A stretch of DNA of 39,114 nucleotides, taken from positions 1 through 39,114 of the forward strand of contig CAINOI010000029.1 of NCBI GenBank assembly GCA_903851465.1, read 5' to 3'. Made by a program: the position numbers and the translations under genes. Every line of letters begins with the position of its first letter. Positions within the stretch are counted from its first letter, which is position 1. Shown here in pieces: positions 6,674 through 15,807 of the stretch. Under the pieces are notes generated by a model. The model made no database searches. It was given only the letters and a program-made list of their open reading frames with translations, and had not been told where the DNA came from. The DNA comes from an uncultured Bacteroidota bacterium (GTDB lineage Bacteria; Bacteroidota; Bacteroidia; Chitinophagales; Chitinophagaceae).

Positions 6674-7903
6674 ATGGAATTTTTGACTCGAAAAATGATC
6701 AATGATCCAGTACATGGATTTATTACCATCAATGACCCGTTGATTTTTGCCATTTTCAACCATCCTTTTTTTCAGCGATTAAGAAGGATACAACAAATGG
6801 CATTAGCACAACTAGTCTACCCAGGTGCTGTGCATACTAGACTGCACCATTCTTTGGGTGCCTATCAATTAATGTGTAATGCAATCAATGAACTAAGAGA
6901 CAAGGGTATTGATATTACTGCAGAAGAAGCACAAGCAGCAAAAGCTGCCATTTTAATGCACGATATTGGCCATGGCCCTTATTCACATGCATTGGAGCAT
7001 GTATTAATAAAAGGGGTACACCACGAGGCCCTTTCTTTGCTCATTATGAATCAATTAAATGCAGATCCTAACCCTGCATTGAATGGTCAATTAACAATGG
7101 CTATTCAGATTTTTACCAATCAATATCCTAAAACTTTTTTACATCAATTAATTAGTGGACAGCTAGATGTGGATAGATTAGATTATTTATCAAGAGATAG
7201 TTTCTTTACTGGTGTTAGCGAGGGTGTGGTAGGCTATGAGCGCATTTTAAAAATGCTAAATGTAAAAAAAAATATTTTATTAGTAGAAGAAAAAGGGGTG
7301 AATAGTGTAGAGAAATTTTTGGTGTCTAGAATGCTAATGTATTGGCAAGTTTATAGACACAAAACTGTCATTGCTGCTGAGAATATGTTGGTTAAAATTA
7401 TTCAAAGAGCAAAACAATTGTCTTTGTCAAAAGATAGTACCATTGCTGTTGGTGGCATTTTAGATTATTTTTTATCTAATGAATTTACCTCTATTGAGCA
7501 AATTGATTTGACTGCTTATTGTCAATTAGATGATACCGATATTATGTTCGCAATCAAAAAATGGCAAACACATTCGGATCCAATTTTATCTTTATTATGC
7601 AACAGATTATTGAATAGAAAAATTTACAAATGTCAATTGCAATCAGAACCCATCACCGATGCTGCTTTAAACCAAGCCTTATCCACTACAAAAGCAAGGT
7701 TCAATGTAGATGATGAAGCAGCAGCTTTCCTCTGTTTTAAAGGAGAAACTAGCAATACTTTATATAAGAATGACAGCGAGAATATCCATATTTTGCTAAA
7801 AAAAGGTGAAATTTCTACCATATCTGAGGTGCAAAACGCATTAATTGTCGAAAGTCTTTCTACCCCAGTTAAAAAATTTTACATTTGTTCATTAAGCGAA
7901 TAA
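6674..7903 (+). CDS. HD-domain phosphohydrolase (dNTPase/SAMHD1-like)
   Basis: 409-aa soluble protein of the HD superfamily, in the group related to deoxynucleoside triphosphate triphosphohydrolases. It starts with NDPVHGFI, then TRLHHSLGAYQL (His58-59), then the metal-binding HD pair His96-Asp97 in LMHDIGHGPYSHALEH, and the later Asp in QLDVDRLDYLSRDS. These four elements define the metal site. The real substrate cannot be read from sequence. It is 30 nt upstream of lpxD and may be co-transcribed with the lipid A genes. Confidence 0.88.
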   Translation: MEFLTRKMINDPVHGFITINDPLIFAIFNHPFFQRLRRIQQMALAQLVYPGAVHTRLHHSLGAYQLMCNAINELRDKGIDITAEEAQAAKAAILMHDIGHGPYSHALEHVLIKGVHHEALSLLIMNQLNADPNPALNGQLTMAIQIFTNQYPKTFLHQLISGQLDVDRLDYLSRDSFFTGVSEGVVGYERILKMLNVKKNILLVEEKGVNSVEKFLVSRMLMYWQVYRHKTVIAAENMLVKIIQRAKQLSLSKDSTIAVGGILDYFLSNEFTSIEQIDLTAYCQLDDTDIMFAIKKWQTHSDPILSLLCNRLLNRKIYKCQLQSEPITDAALNQALSTTKARFNVDDEAAAFLCFKGETSNTLYKNDSENIHILLKKGEISTISEVQNALIVESLSTPVKKFYICSLSE

Positions 7904-7933
7904 CCCCCAATTCAACTAAAAATAAATTTAATC

Positions 7934-8980
7934 ATGCTAGAATTTAGTGCCCAACAGATTGCATTGATGATTCAAGGTCAAGTAGAAGGTGATGCAGCTG
8001 TAACTGTGAATAATTTCGGCAAAATTGAGGAAGCCACTGCTGGTCAAATCTCTTTTTTAGCCAACCCTAAATATGAGGCATTTTTATATTCTACAGCCGC
8101 TTCGATTATTATTATTGGTGAGCAGCAGCAATTGAAACAACAAATAAATGCAACTTTAATCAGGGTCCCTGACGCTTATGCAGCATTCGCTACCCTACTT
8201 ACAAAATACCAAGAACTAAAGAACCAACAACTTATAGGTATTCAAACACCTTCATATATTGCACCAACCGCTAAATTAGGGGCAAACCATTTTATTGCAG
8301 CTTTTGCTTACATCAATGAAGGAACTGTACTGGGTGAAAATGTAAAAATATTTAGCAATGTAGTGATAGGAGAAAATGTAAAAATTGGTCACCATGTGAC
8401 CATCCATCCAGGTGTGGTAATTTATGCAGATTGTATCATTGGCAACCATGTCACCATTCATAGTGGAACAATTATTGGAAGTGATGGTTTTGGATTTGCA
8501 CCAAAAGTAGATGGCAGTTTCCAAAAAGTACCACAACTCGGCAATGTAATCATCGAAGATGATGTTGAAATTGGGGCCAACACCACTATAGACAGAGCAA
8601 CCATTGGATCGACCATCATTCGCAAAGGTGTTAAACTAGACAACCAGATTCAGATTGCACATAATGCAGAGATTGGAACCAATACCGTGATTGCAGCTCA
8701 AACTGGTGTTAGTGGAAGTACTAAAATCGGCAATCATGTGATGATTGGAGGGCAGGTTGGTTTTGCTGGTCATATTAGTATTGCAGATGGGGTAAAAATT
8801 GCAGCTAAAAGTGGCGTGACAAAAACAATTAAAACTGCAAATATGACCCTTACTGGTAATCCGGCATCAGAGCAAAAACATAGCTTAAGAAGCCAAGTTT
8901 ATGTCAAAAATCTTCCAGAATTGGAAAAAAGAGTCCAAGAACTCGAAATATTAGTACAGCAACTGTCCCAAAAAGCCTAA
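7934..8980 (+). CDS. lpxD: UDP-3-O-acylglucosamine N-acyltransferase LpxD
   Basis: Third step of lipid A synthesis: adds a 3-hydroxyacyl chain to the 2-amino group of UDP-3-O-acyl-glucosamine, in the cytoplasm. The N-terminal uridine-binding domain (1-100) contains GQISFLANPKYEAFL. A left-handed beta helix of hexapeptide repeats (about 108-300) follows, with DGFGFAP at 184-190 and the catalytic His243 in QIAHNAEIG. The C-terminal helix (LPELEKRVQELEILVQQL) completes the trimer. 348 aa is normal. It precedes lpxC/fabZ and lpxA. Confidence 0.96.
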   Translation: MLEFSAQQIALMIQGQVEGDAAVTVNNFGKIEEATAGQISFLANPKYEAFLYSTAASIIIIGEQQQLKQQINATLIRVPDAYAAFATLLTKYQELKNQQLIGIQTPSYIAPTAKLGANHFIAAFAYINEGTVLGENVKIFSNVVIGENVKIGHHVTIHPGVVIYADCIIGNHVTIHSGTIIGSDGFGFAPKVDGSFQKVPQLGNVIIEDDVEIGANTTIDRATIGSTIIRKGVKLDNQIQIAHNAEIGTNTVIAAQTGVSGSTKIGNHVMIGGQVGFAGHISIADGVKIAAKSGVTKTIKTANMTLTGNPASEQKHSLRSQVYVKNLPELEKRVQELEILVQQLSQKA

Positions 8981-8988
8981 ATCAGGCG

Positions 8989-8996
8989 TATTTTTG
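8989..8996 (+). promoter_or_regulatory. Candidate -7 box upstream of lpxC/fabZ
   Basis: TATTTTTG matches TAnnTTTG and lies 44 nt before ATG 9041, just after the lpxD stop. It could give the fused gene its own transcript, but no -33 TTG is visible and the bases also form a T run after a tiny hairpin. Confidence 0.25.
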
Positions 8997-9040
8997 CTTT
9001 AAATCAAGCTTTTAAATAAGCTATTCTAAATTAGTTACAC

Positions 9041-10450
9041 ATGGATCAACATTTTAATCCCGATAAACAACATACGCTATGTCAAAGTATCAGCATTAGT
9101 GGAACAGGTTTGCATACTGGGGTACTAGTAGATATGACATTGCATCCTGCCAATCCGGGATTTGGTATTCAGTTTCAAAGAGTAGATTTACCAAACCAAC
9201 CAATCATAAAGGCCGATTGTGACTTAGTATCTGATACAAGTCGAGGAACTACATTGCAAATAGGTGATGCAAAAGTGAGCACAGTAGAACATATCCTTGC
9301 TGCGCTTGTTGGAAAGGGTGTAGACAATCTTTTAATAGCATTAAACGGACCAGAAATTCCAATCATGGATGGTAGCTCTGCCCCATTCATTGAAGCTATT
9401 GAAAAAGTAGGTGTGCAAGAACAAGATGCAGCAAAAGCATGGTATAGTATTGATGAAAATATTTTTCATTACGACGAGGATAAGCGTGTAGAGATGGTTG
9501 CATTGCCAGCATTGGATTATCAAATCACTACCCTGATAGATTTTAATAGCCCGGTTTTAGGAACACAACATGCAGCGCTTAAAACAATCAAAGATTTTAA
9601 AGCAGAAATTTCACCTTGTAGAACTTTTTGTTTTTTACATGAATTAGAAACGCTTTTAGAACATGATTTAATTAAAGGAGGCGATATTAATAACGCCATT
9701 GTTGTGGTAGATAAGCCTGTCACCAATGAAGAGATGAGCAGACTGGCCAAAGTGTTTAAACGAGATAAAATAGAAGTAAAAAGTGAAGGTTATTTAAACA
9801 ATTTGGAATTAAGATTTCCAAACGAACCTGCACGTCATAAACTATTAGATGTGATTGGTGACTTAGCATTGATAGGCTACCCAATTAAAGCAAGAATTAT
9901 TGCCAATCGTCCTGGACATAGTAGCAATGTTGAATTTGCTAAAAAAATAAAACAGTACATCAAAAAAAATAAAAATATTAAAGATGTGCCTGTATATGAT
10001 CCAAGCGCAACCCCTGTATATACTTTAGAACAAATTGAAAAAACTTTACCGCATCGTCATCCATTTTTATTAGTGGATAAGATCATTGAATTAACAGATA
10101 CCTCTATCGTAGGTGTAAAGAATGTGACATTCAATGAATGGTTTTTCCCAGGACATTTTCCAGGAAATCCAGTGATGCCAGGGGTGCTACAAATTGAGGC
10201 TTTAGCACAAACAGGTGGCATCCTTTGTATCAATGCCATGCCAAAAGGCAATTATGACACTTATTTTTTAAAAATCAATAATTGTAAATTTAAACAAATG
10301 GTGAAGCCAGGTGATACCATGTTGCTTAAATTAGAATTGATGGCTCCAATTCGCAGAGGTATTTGCGAAATGCGTGGCACAGTCTATGTAAATGGAAAAG
10401 TAGCCACAGAATCCGAACTAGTTGCTCAAGTTGTAAAAAGAGCCGATTAA
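9041..10450 (+). CDS. lpxC/fabZ: Bifunctional LpxC deacetylase / FabZ dehydratase
   Basis: A fused protein of 469 aa. Residues 1-310 are LpxC, the zinc deacetylase that commits UDP-acyl-GlcNAc to lipid A. Ligands are His84 (TVEHILAAL), His266 and Asp270 (RHKLLDVIGD), and the catalytic His293 is in PGHSS. After a linker (about 305-328, Lys/Asn-rich) comes FabZ, the 3-hydroxyacyl-ACP dehydratase: LPHRHPFLLVD, catalytic His372 in GHFPGNPVMPG and Glu386 in QIEALAQ. This fusion is well known in Bacteroidota and couples lipid A entry with hydroxyacyl-ACP use. lpxA starts 10 nt later. Confidence 0.96.
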   Translation: MDQHFNPDKQHTLCQSISISGTGLHTGVLVDMTLHPANPGFGIQFQRVDLPNQPIIKADCDLVSDTSRGTTLQIGDAKVSTVEHILAALVGKGVDNLLIALNGPEIPIMDGSSAPFIEAIEKVGVQEQDAAKAWYSIDENIFHYDEDKRVEMVALPALDYQITTLIDFNSPVLGTQHAALKTIKDFKAEISPCRTFCFLHELETLLEHDLIKGGDINNAIVVVDKPVTNEEMSRLAKVFKRDKIEVKSEGYLNNLELRFPNEPARHKLLDVIGDLALIGYPIKARIIANRPGHSSNVEFAKKIKQYIKKNKNIKDVPVYDPSATPVYTLEQIEKTLPHRHPFLLVDKIIELTDTSIVGVKNVTFNEWFFPGHFPGNPVMPGVLQIEALAQTGGILCINAMPKGNYDTYFLKINNCKFKQMVKPGDTMLLKLELMAPIRRGICEMRGTVYVNGKVATESELVAQVVKRAD

Positions 10451-10460
10451 AATTATACCT

Positions 10461-11258
10461 ATGACACATCCATTTACTTATATAGATCCCAATGCTAAAG
10501 TAGCATCTAATGTGAAAATTGATCCGTTCACTGTAATCCATAGTGACGTTACAATTGGAGAAGGTACTTGGATTGGAAGTAATGTCACCATCATGAATGG
10601 CACAACAGTGGGCAAAAATTGTCGCATCTTTCCTGGCGCAGTCATTGGCGCAGATCCTCAAGATTTAAAATTCAATGGCGAAAAAACGACCGTAGAAATT
10701 GGCGACCACACCACCATTAGAGAATTTGTAACAATCAATAGAGGTACCTCTGATCGTTGGGTCACTAAAGTTGGAAGTCACTGTTTAATTATGGCCTATA
10801 GTCATATTGCACACGATTGTATCATTGGTAACCATTGTATTTTAAGCAATAGTGTACAAGTGGCTGGTCATGTCACTTTAGGTGACTATGCTTGGATCGC
10901 TGGCGTGAGTGCGGTACATCAATTTGTGCACATTGGACAACATGCTTATATCGCTGGAGGTAGCTTAGTAAGTAAAGATGTCCCTCCTTATATTAAAGCT
11001 GTGAGAAATCCATTAAGTTATGGTGGCGTGAATAGTGTTGGATTAAAAAGAAGAGGATTTGACCTAGAAAAAATCAATCATATTTTAGACATCTACCGAT
11101 ATATTTTTAATAAAGGCATGAACACCACACAGGCACTTGCTTTTATTGAAGAAGAACTACCTGCAACAGATGAGCGAGATGAAATTGTTACTTTTATTAG
11201 AGACAGTGGAAGAGGCATCATCAAGCGTTTTGTCAAAGGTGCATCAGAAGAAGATTAA
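10461..11258 (+). CDS. lpxA: UDP-GlcNAc O-acyltransferase LpxA
   Basis: First acylation of lipid A synthesis, moving a 3-hydroxyacyl group from ACP to the 3-OH of UDP-GlcNAc. Hexapeptide left-handed beta helix throughout residues 5-190; NGEKTTVEIGD and TTIREFVTINRGT are the family's signature; catalytic His118 in HIAHDCIIGN; AVHQFVHIGQHA marks the last coils. The C-terminal helical part includes RGFDLEKINHILDIYR. 265 aa, as usual. It ends one base before the next ATG (TAA-T-ATG), so translation of the ABC ATPase is probably coupled. Confidence 0.96.
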   Translation: MTHPFTYIDPNAKVASNVKIDPFTVIHSDVTIGEGTWIGSNVTIMNGTTVGKNCRIFPGAVIGADPQDLKFNGEKTTVEIGDHTTIREFVTINRGTSDRWVTKVGSHCLIMAYSHIAHDCIIGNHCILSNSVQVAGHVTLGDYAWIAGVSAVHQFVHIGQHAYIAGGSLVSKDVPPYIKAVRNPLSYGGVNSVGLKRRGFDLEKINHILDIYRYIFNKGMNTTQALAFIEEELPATDERDEIVTFIRDSGRGIIKRFVKGASEED

Positions 11259-11259
11259 T

Positions 11260-11883
11260 ATGCAAATTCACCTTACAGCTGCATCAAAAAGATTTAATAA
11301 AGAATGGATTTTTTCCAATCTAGATTTCAGTTTTGTGGGCGGACAACATTATGCGCTGATTGGAAATAACGGATCTGGCAAAAGCACATTACTACAAATT
11401 ATTGCTGGCTATATTGGACTCACAAAAGGGCAGATCAATTGGATGAATGACGCTGACCAATCCATTGATAGTTCAAACATATACCAACATATTAGTATCG
11501 CTGCACCTTATTTAGAATTAGTTGAGGAGTTTACAGCATTGGAACAAATCGCTTTTCATCAACAATTTAAGCCCCTACAACCTGACTTAAAACCAATTGA
11601 CATTTTAGAAAAAATTGGACTGAGCAAGGCGGCTGATAAACAGATAAGAAACTTTAGTAGTGGTATGAAACAAAGATTGAAATTGGCCTTAGCTATTTTT
11701 GATCAAGCCCCCATCTTATTATTAGATGAACCATGCAGTAATTTGGATCAAGAAGGTATTCAAACCTATCATCGATTAATGCAAGCATACGGCATGCATA
11801 AATTGATTATTGTTGCAAGTAATGATCCACAAGAATACCAATTCTGTAAGCAACAACTGACGCTTTCTGATTTTAAAAAATAA
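11260..11883 (+). CDS. ABC transporter ATP-binding protein without partner permease
   Basis: A 207-aa single ATPase domain. Walker A is GNNGSGKST (about 35-43), the signature FSSGMKQR and Walker B ILLLDEPCSNLD follow in order, then the switch region IIVASND, in which the usual His is replaced by Asn-Asp. The start at ATG 11260, one base after the lpxA stop, is chosen; a longer frame from 11137 would overlap lpxA by over 120 bases and begin in unrelated sequence. No membrane domain is encoded next to it. It may serve a permease elsewhere, possibly envelope-related given its lpx neighbours; this is inference. Confidence 0.85.
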   Translation: MQIHLTAASKRFNKEWIFSNLDFSFVGGQHYALIGNNGSGKSTLLQIIAGYIGLTKGQINWMNDADQSIDSSNIYQHISIAAPYLELVEEFTALEQIAFHQQFKPLQPDLKPIDILEKIGLSKAADKQIRNFSSGMKQRLKLALAIFDQAPILLLDEPCSNLDQEGIQTYHRLMQAYGMHKLIIVASNDPQEYQFCKQQLTLSDFKK

Positions 11884-11892
11884 ATGGCAGTA

Positions 11893-13107
11893 TTAACTTC
11901 TACTTGCAATTAACAAATTCAAATCGGTATATTTTAAATTGCACTTTTGGCTGATGTAAAAATCGGTCAATGCACCTTTGTATAAATAAACCCCTTCGCG
12001 AAGATGTAATTGATGCCAGATGATTTCTTCTAAACCACCCTGATCTCCAATCTCCACCATCAAATGCATTAATACATTGCTGATAGCTTGGCTTGCTGTT
12101 CTTGCAAATCCACTTGGAATATTGGGAACACCGTAATGAATCACATCATGTTTGATGACAATTGGATTTTCATGATTGGTCAATTCGGTCGTTTCAAAAC
12201 ATCCTCCTCTATCTACCGCTACATCAATAATGATACTACCTGGACGCATATTCATCACCATTTCTTCTGTGACTACAATGGGCGCTCTGCCAATTTCATT
12301 TCTCAATGCACCAACGGCTACTTCACAGGTTTTAAGTTGTTTTGCTAAAATATTAGGCTCAATCACGGAGGTCCAAACTCGTTGACCTAAATTATTTTGT
12401 AGTCTTTGCAGTCTAGATACATTGTTGTCAAACACTTTGACACTTGCCCCCAATGCAAGTGCATTGCGCACTGCAAATTCTCCTGTAACATCAGCACCAA
12501 TGACCACTACTTTAGTTGGGGGCACACCACTGATACCTCCTAACAAAACACCCTTGCCAGAATTAAAGTTACTTAGGTATTGTCCAGCAATCAACATCAC
12601 TGCACTTCCTACTATCTCACTCATACTTCTTAAGATAGGATAGTTTTGATTTTCGTCCTTGATATTTTCGATGGATAAAGCCGTAATTTTTTTCGCCATC
12701 ATTGCAACCAATACTTCTTGATCGATTGCAGTTAAATGCAATGGGGAAATAATGGTTTGATGCATCTGCAAGAAAGGCAAATCTGATGCAACAGGAGGTG
12801 CTGTTTTAATTAAAATAGGACATTGATATACGGCTGCTTTTTCGGAAGCAATTTCTGCCCCTGCGTCCGCATAATCTTTATCGGTATAACGACTGCCTTT
12901 CCCTGCTCCTGACTCAACTAATACACGATGTCCATTTGCAACCAAAACACCCACAGCTTCTGGAATTAAACCAACCCTATTTTCTTGGAATGCAGTTTCT
13001 TTTGGGATACCAATTAGCAATGGTTTTGCGCTATGAGGAATATCCAATACCTCTTCCTGAGTTTCATAGGAAAATGAAGGATGAATTTGCGGCTTGGTTA
13101 CACTCAT
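11893..13107 (-). CDS. ald: Alanine dehydrogenase family protein
   Basis: NAD-dependent oxidative deamination of L-alanine to pyruvate is the expected reaction. Family residues seen: Arg in ENRVGLIPE, the pyruvate-binding Lys in LIKTAPP, His in SPLHLTAID and Asp in IDVAVDRGGCFETT, plus PNIPSGFARTAS. About 404 aa, the longer Bacteroidota form. The Rossmann loop reads VIGADVTGEFA where GAGxVG is usual, so the second glycine is Asp. ATG 13107 (MSVTKP) is preferred to ATG 13122, because a -7 box at 13137-13130 would put the transcription start at about the upstream ATG. It lies downstream of tsaE on the same strand. Confidence 0.88.
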   Translation of the reverse strand: MSVTKPQIHPSFSYETQEEVLDIPHSAKPLLIGIPKETAFQENRVGLIPEAVGVLVANGHRVLVESGAGKGSRYTDKDYADAGAEIASEKAAVYQCPILIKTAPPVASDLPFLQMHQTIISPLHLTAIDQEVLVAMMAKKITALSIENIKDENQNYPILRSMSEIVGSAVMLIAGQYLSNFNSGKGVLLGGISGVPPTKVVVIGADVTGEFAVRNALALGASVKVFDNNVSRLQRLQNNLGQRVWTSVIEPNILAKQLKTCEVAVGALRNEIGRAPIVVTEEMVMNMRPGSIIIDVAVDRGGCFETTELTNHENPIVIKHDVIHYGVPNIPSGFARTASQAISNVLMHLMVEIGDQGGLEEIIWHQLHLREGVYLYKGALTDFYISQKCNLKYTDLNLLIASRS

Positions 13108-13129
13108 AAGAAATATTTTCATGAAGATA

Positions 13130-13137
13130 CAAAAATA
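13130..13137 (-). promoter_or_regulatory. -7 box upstream of alanine dehydrogenase
   Basis: TATTTTTG on the minus strand matches TAnnTTTG. It ends 7 nt before ATG 13122 and 22 nt before ATG 13107, favouring the latter as start. No -33 element was found. Confidence 0.4.
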
Positions 13138-13163
13138 CCACAGATCCTAGAATAGGAAAAGGC

Positions 13164-13592
13164 CTAATCCAGGGAAGCTAATTCATGGTTGATATAAATT
13201 CTACGACGATTGGGATCGAGTATTTCAATATGAATTACCACTGAGCGCTCAGGTACTAGATTAGGTGCTTTTTCTGGCCATTCCACCAATGACAAATCAG
13301 CTTCTTCCATCGCTGCCTCTACCCCAGCCTGCCTTGCCTCAGCCTCGCTCTCTAAACGATACCAATCCATGTGGTAAACCAATTTTCCCTGCACTTCGTA
13401 TTCATTCATAATTGAAAAGGTGGGACTAGACATAGCTTGTTGGATGCCTAAGGCTTTTCCAATTGCAGCAATTAGGGTTGTTTTACCAGCGCCCATAGGT
13501 GATTGAAAAACCCAAACAGGTTGAGACGCATATTTTTTTACCAGTTGAAGGGCAATTTCGTCGGTCTGATCAAGCGTGTAGATTAAGTCCAT
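13164..13592 (-). CDS. tsaE: tRNA threonylcarbamoyladenosine biosynthesis ATPase TsaE
   Basis: ATPase that works with TsaB and TsaD in the t6A37 modification of ANN-decoding tRNAs. Walker A is in FQSPMGAGKTTLI; then SSPTFSIMNEYE, HMDWYRL and LVEWPEKAPNLVP, all in family order. Length 142 aa from ATG 13592. A longer frame from 13619 would start at a TTG upstream of the -7 box TATATTTG (13604-13597) and is rejected. Alanine dehydrogenase follows, and the copper ATPase is divergent across 69 bases. Confidence 0.93.
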   Translation of the reverse strand: MDLIYTLDQTDEIALQLVKKYASQPVWVFQSPMGAGKTTLIAAIGKALGIQQAMSSPTFSIMNEYEVQGKLVYHMDWYRLESEAEARQAGVEAAMEEADLSLVEWPEKAPNLVPERSVVIHIEILDPNRRRIYINHELASLD

Positions 13593-13596
13593 ATTG

Positions 13597-13604
13597 CAAA
13601 TATA
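13597..13604 (-). promoter_or_regulatory. -7 box for tsaE
   Basis: TATATTTG on the minus strand, a full match, ends only 4 nt before ATG 13592, implying a leaderless or nearly leaderless mRNA. Confidence 0.5.
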
Positions 13605-13635
13605 AAGCTTCAAATACAATCCTAAAATGGTTTCG

Positions 13636-13643
13636 TACCTTTA
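13636..13643 (+). promoter_or_regulatory. -7 box for the P1B ATPase gene
   Basis: TACCTTTA, one mismatch to TAnnTTTG, ends 18 nt before ATG 13662. No copper-regulator operator is evident. Confidence 0.4.
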
Positions 13644-13661
13644 TGTGATAAATACATCATC

Positions 13662-15800
13662 ATGGAAAACATTCAATGGAAGGTAGATGGTATGAGCTGT
13701 AACAATTGTGCGTTATCCATTCACAAATATCTTAGTAGCCAAGGCATTCATGAACCAAAAGTAAACTTTATGGAAGGCGAAGTGCAATTTGAATTAGCAG
13801 ATGCCAGTCAAAAAACCAGTTTAATTAAAGGGATTCAAGGTTTAGGATACAAAGTAAGGGGCCAAGACACAGAAGCCGCAAGTAAAAAATGGTTGGACAA
13901 TAATAAAGAGCGTGCCTTCTTCTCTTTAATTTTTACTGTTCCACTTATACTGCACATGATTCCGGGTGTGCATATTCATTTCTTAATGAATCCCTATGTG
14001 CAATTAGGTTTAACATTGCCCGTCTTTATTGTAGGTATGAACTACTTTGGAAAAAGTGCCATCAATAGTTTATTACATGGCATCCCCAATATGAATGTGT
14101 TGGTCTCTATTGGTGCAATGGCTTCATTTGGTTATAGCTTATACGGCACCATCATTGGACAAGGCGCTCAATTTGCTTATTATGAAACAACCGCTACTAT
14201 TTTAACCTTTGTGTTTTTTGGTAATTATTTAGAAGATGCATCGATTGCTTCCACACAAAGGGCTTTAAAAGATTTAGTGAAAGCACAGAAAGTCATGGCC
14301 AATATGATAGTATTTGATGAACATCATAAAGAAATTATTTTTAATGTAGGTGCTGATACTTTGAAAGTAGGTGATCTTTTATTGATTAACTCAGGCGAAA
14401 CAGTGCCCATGGATTGTAAAATATTATCTGGAGAAGCAGATGTGAATGAAGCCATTGTAACAGGCGAAAGTATTCCGGTTCACCGAGCAATGAAGGATAT
14501 TTTATTAGGAGGTAGTACAATCGAAAATGGTTCTATCAAAGCCTATGTTACCGCCGTTGGTGATGAGACTGTGTTGGCTAATATTTTAAAAATGGTCAAA
14601 GCAGCACAAGGGGAAAAGCCACCCGTTCAAATTTTAGCCGATAAAATTAGCGCCATCTTTGTACCCTTGGTGGTGGGGATTGCTTTACTCACTTTAATGG
14701 GTAATTACTTTTTAACGAATATTGGATTTAGCGAGAGCATGTTAAGGTCCATCGCCGTCTTAGTGATTTCATGTCCATGTGCCATGGGATTAGCGACGCC
14801 AGCAGCAATCGCGGTTGGTCTTGGTAGAGGTGCTCGAAATGGCGTCTTATTTAAGAATGCAAAAAGCTTAGAAACCTTCAAAGATATCAAGCAAGTTGTT
14901 TTTGACAAAACGGGCACTTTAACGACAGGGCAATTTGAGCTAAGTGGTTTTCATATTGCACAAAATGAGCAAGCGCCAATTTCAGAGGCTGCTTTTAAAA
15001 ACCTAAGCTACTCTTTAGAAAAATATTCTAATCACCCTATCGCCAATTGTATTAAAGAAACCTGGCAAACAAAAGAAGCCATTTCATGGGCAAAAATAGA
15101 AGAAGTTAAAGGGATGGGTATTCAAGCAACCGATAAAGAGGGCAATACCTATTGGGCAGGATCTTTTAAAACATTGGAGGATAAGTCAATTGAAGATGGT
15201 CATAATATCTATTTCCAAAAGAACAATCAATTCGTTGGATGGATAGATGTAGCAGATCAAATTAGACCAGAAGCAAAAGAAGTAGTGGACCAATTACATC
15301 GTCAAGGTATCTCTACTATTTTATTGAGTGGAGACAGGGCTGCAAAATGTCAACAAGTTGGAACTGCCTTGGGGATTCAAAAAATTATTGCAGAACAAAG
15401 TCCTTCAGAAAAATTAGCAACACTCGATGCTTTAATTAAAATTGCACCAACTGCAATGGTAGGTGATGGTATCAATGACGCCCCTGCACTAGCTAAAGCA
15501 ACCATAGGCATATCCTTAAGTAACGCATCCCATATCGCTATTCAAAGTGCACAAGTGGTTCTAATGAACAGCGGATTAAAAAACCTACCTATGTCTTTGG
15601 TATTAGGAAGAAAAACATACGAGACCATCAAAGAAAACTTAGCATGGGCATTCTCTTATAATATCATTGCTATACCAGTAGCTGCTTTTGGATTTTTAGG
15701 TACATGGGGGCCAACCTATGGTGCCATGATCATGGCACTAAGTGATGTGGTCTTGGCCTTAAATTCTCTAAGGTTGTTTAAAAAGAATTTGAAAAACTAG
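13662..15800 (+). CDS. P1B-type copper-transporting ATPase
   Basis: 712-aa metal-exporting P-type ATPase of the inner membrane. One N-terminal heavy-metal domain with Cys13 and Cys16 in GMSCNNC, several membrane segments, the actuator loop VTGESIPV, the CPC metal motif at 371-373 (ISCPCAMGLATP), the phosphorylation site DKTGT with Asp415, the nucleotide-domain SNHPIA, and the hinge GDGINDAPAL. The late membrane motifs AFSYNIIAIPVA and MALSDVVLALNSLRL resemble Cu(I) pumps, although the usual second Ser of MxxSS is Asp here. No copper chaperone or regulator is next to it. Cu(I) export is likely but not proven. Confidence 0.9.
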   Translation: MENIQWKVDGMSCNNCALSIHKYLSSQGIHEPKVNFMEGEVQFELADASQKTSLIKGIQGLGYKVRGQDTEAASKKWLDNNKERAFFSLIFTVPLILHMIPGVHIHFLMNPYVQLGLTLPVFIVGMNYFGKSAINSLLHGIPNMNVLVSIGAMASFGYSLYGTIIGQGAQFAYYETTATILTFVFFGNYLEDASIASTQRALKDLVKAQKVMANMIVFDEHHKEIIFNVGADTLKVGDLLLINSGETVPMDCKILSGEADVNEAIVTGESIPVHRAMKDILLGGSTIENGSIKAYVTAVGDETVLANILKMVKAAQGEKPPVQILADKISAIFVPLVVGIALLTLMGNYFLTNIGFSESMLRSIAVLVISCPCAMGLATPAAIAVGLGRGARNGVLFKNAKSLETFKDIKQVVFDKTGTLTTGQFELSGFHIAQNEQAPISEAAFKNLSYSLEKYSNHPIANCIKETWQTKEAISWAKIEEVKGMGIQATDKEGNTYWAGSFKTLEDKSIEDGHNIYFQKNNQFVGWIDVADQIRPEAKEVVDQLHRQGISTILLSGDRAAKCQQVGTALGIQKIIAEQSPSEKLATLDALIKIAPTAMVGDGINDAPALAKATIGISLSNASHIAIQSAQVVLMNSGLKNLPMSLVLGRKTYETIKENLAWAFSYNIIAIPVAAFGFLGTWGPTYGAMIMALSDVVLALNSLRLFKKNLKN

Positions 15801-15807
15801 AAAAGAT

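Noticed and set aside
8974..9000. Mini-hairpin with T run at the end of lpxD (gcct/aggc)
   Set aside because: The stem is only 4 bp and overlaps a possible -7 box; too weak to call a terminator.
9041..10450. lpxC/fabZ fusion as a novelty
   Set aside because: This fusion is established in Bacteroidota and both parts are intact, so it is lineage evidence and not a new finding.
13593..13619. N-terminal extension of TsaE
   Set aside because: It would begin at TTG 13619 and contain the -7 box at 13604-13597; the family starts at the MDLIYTL segment.
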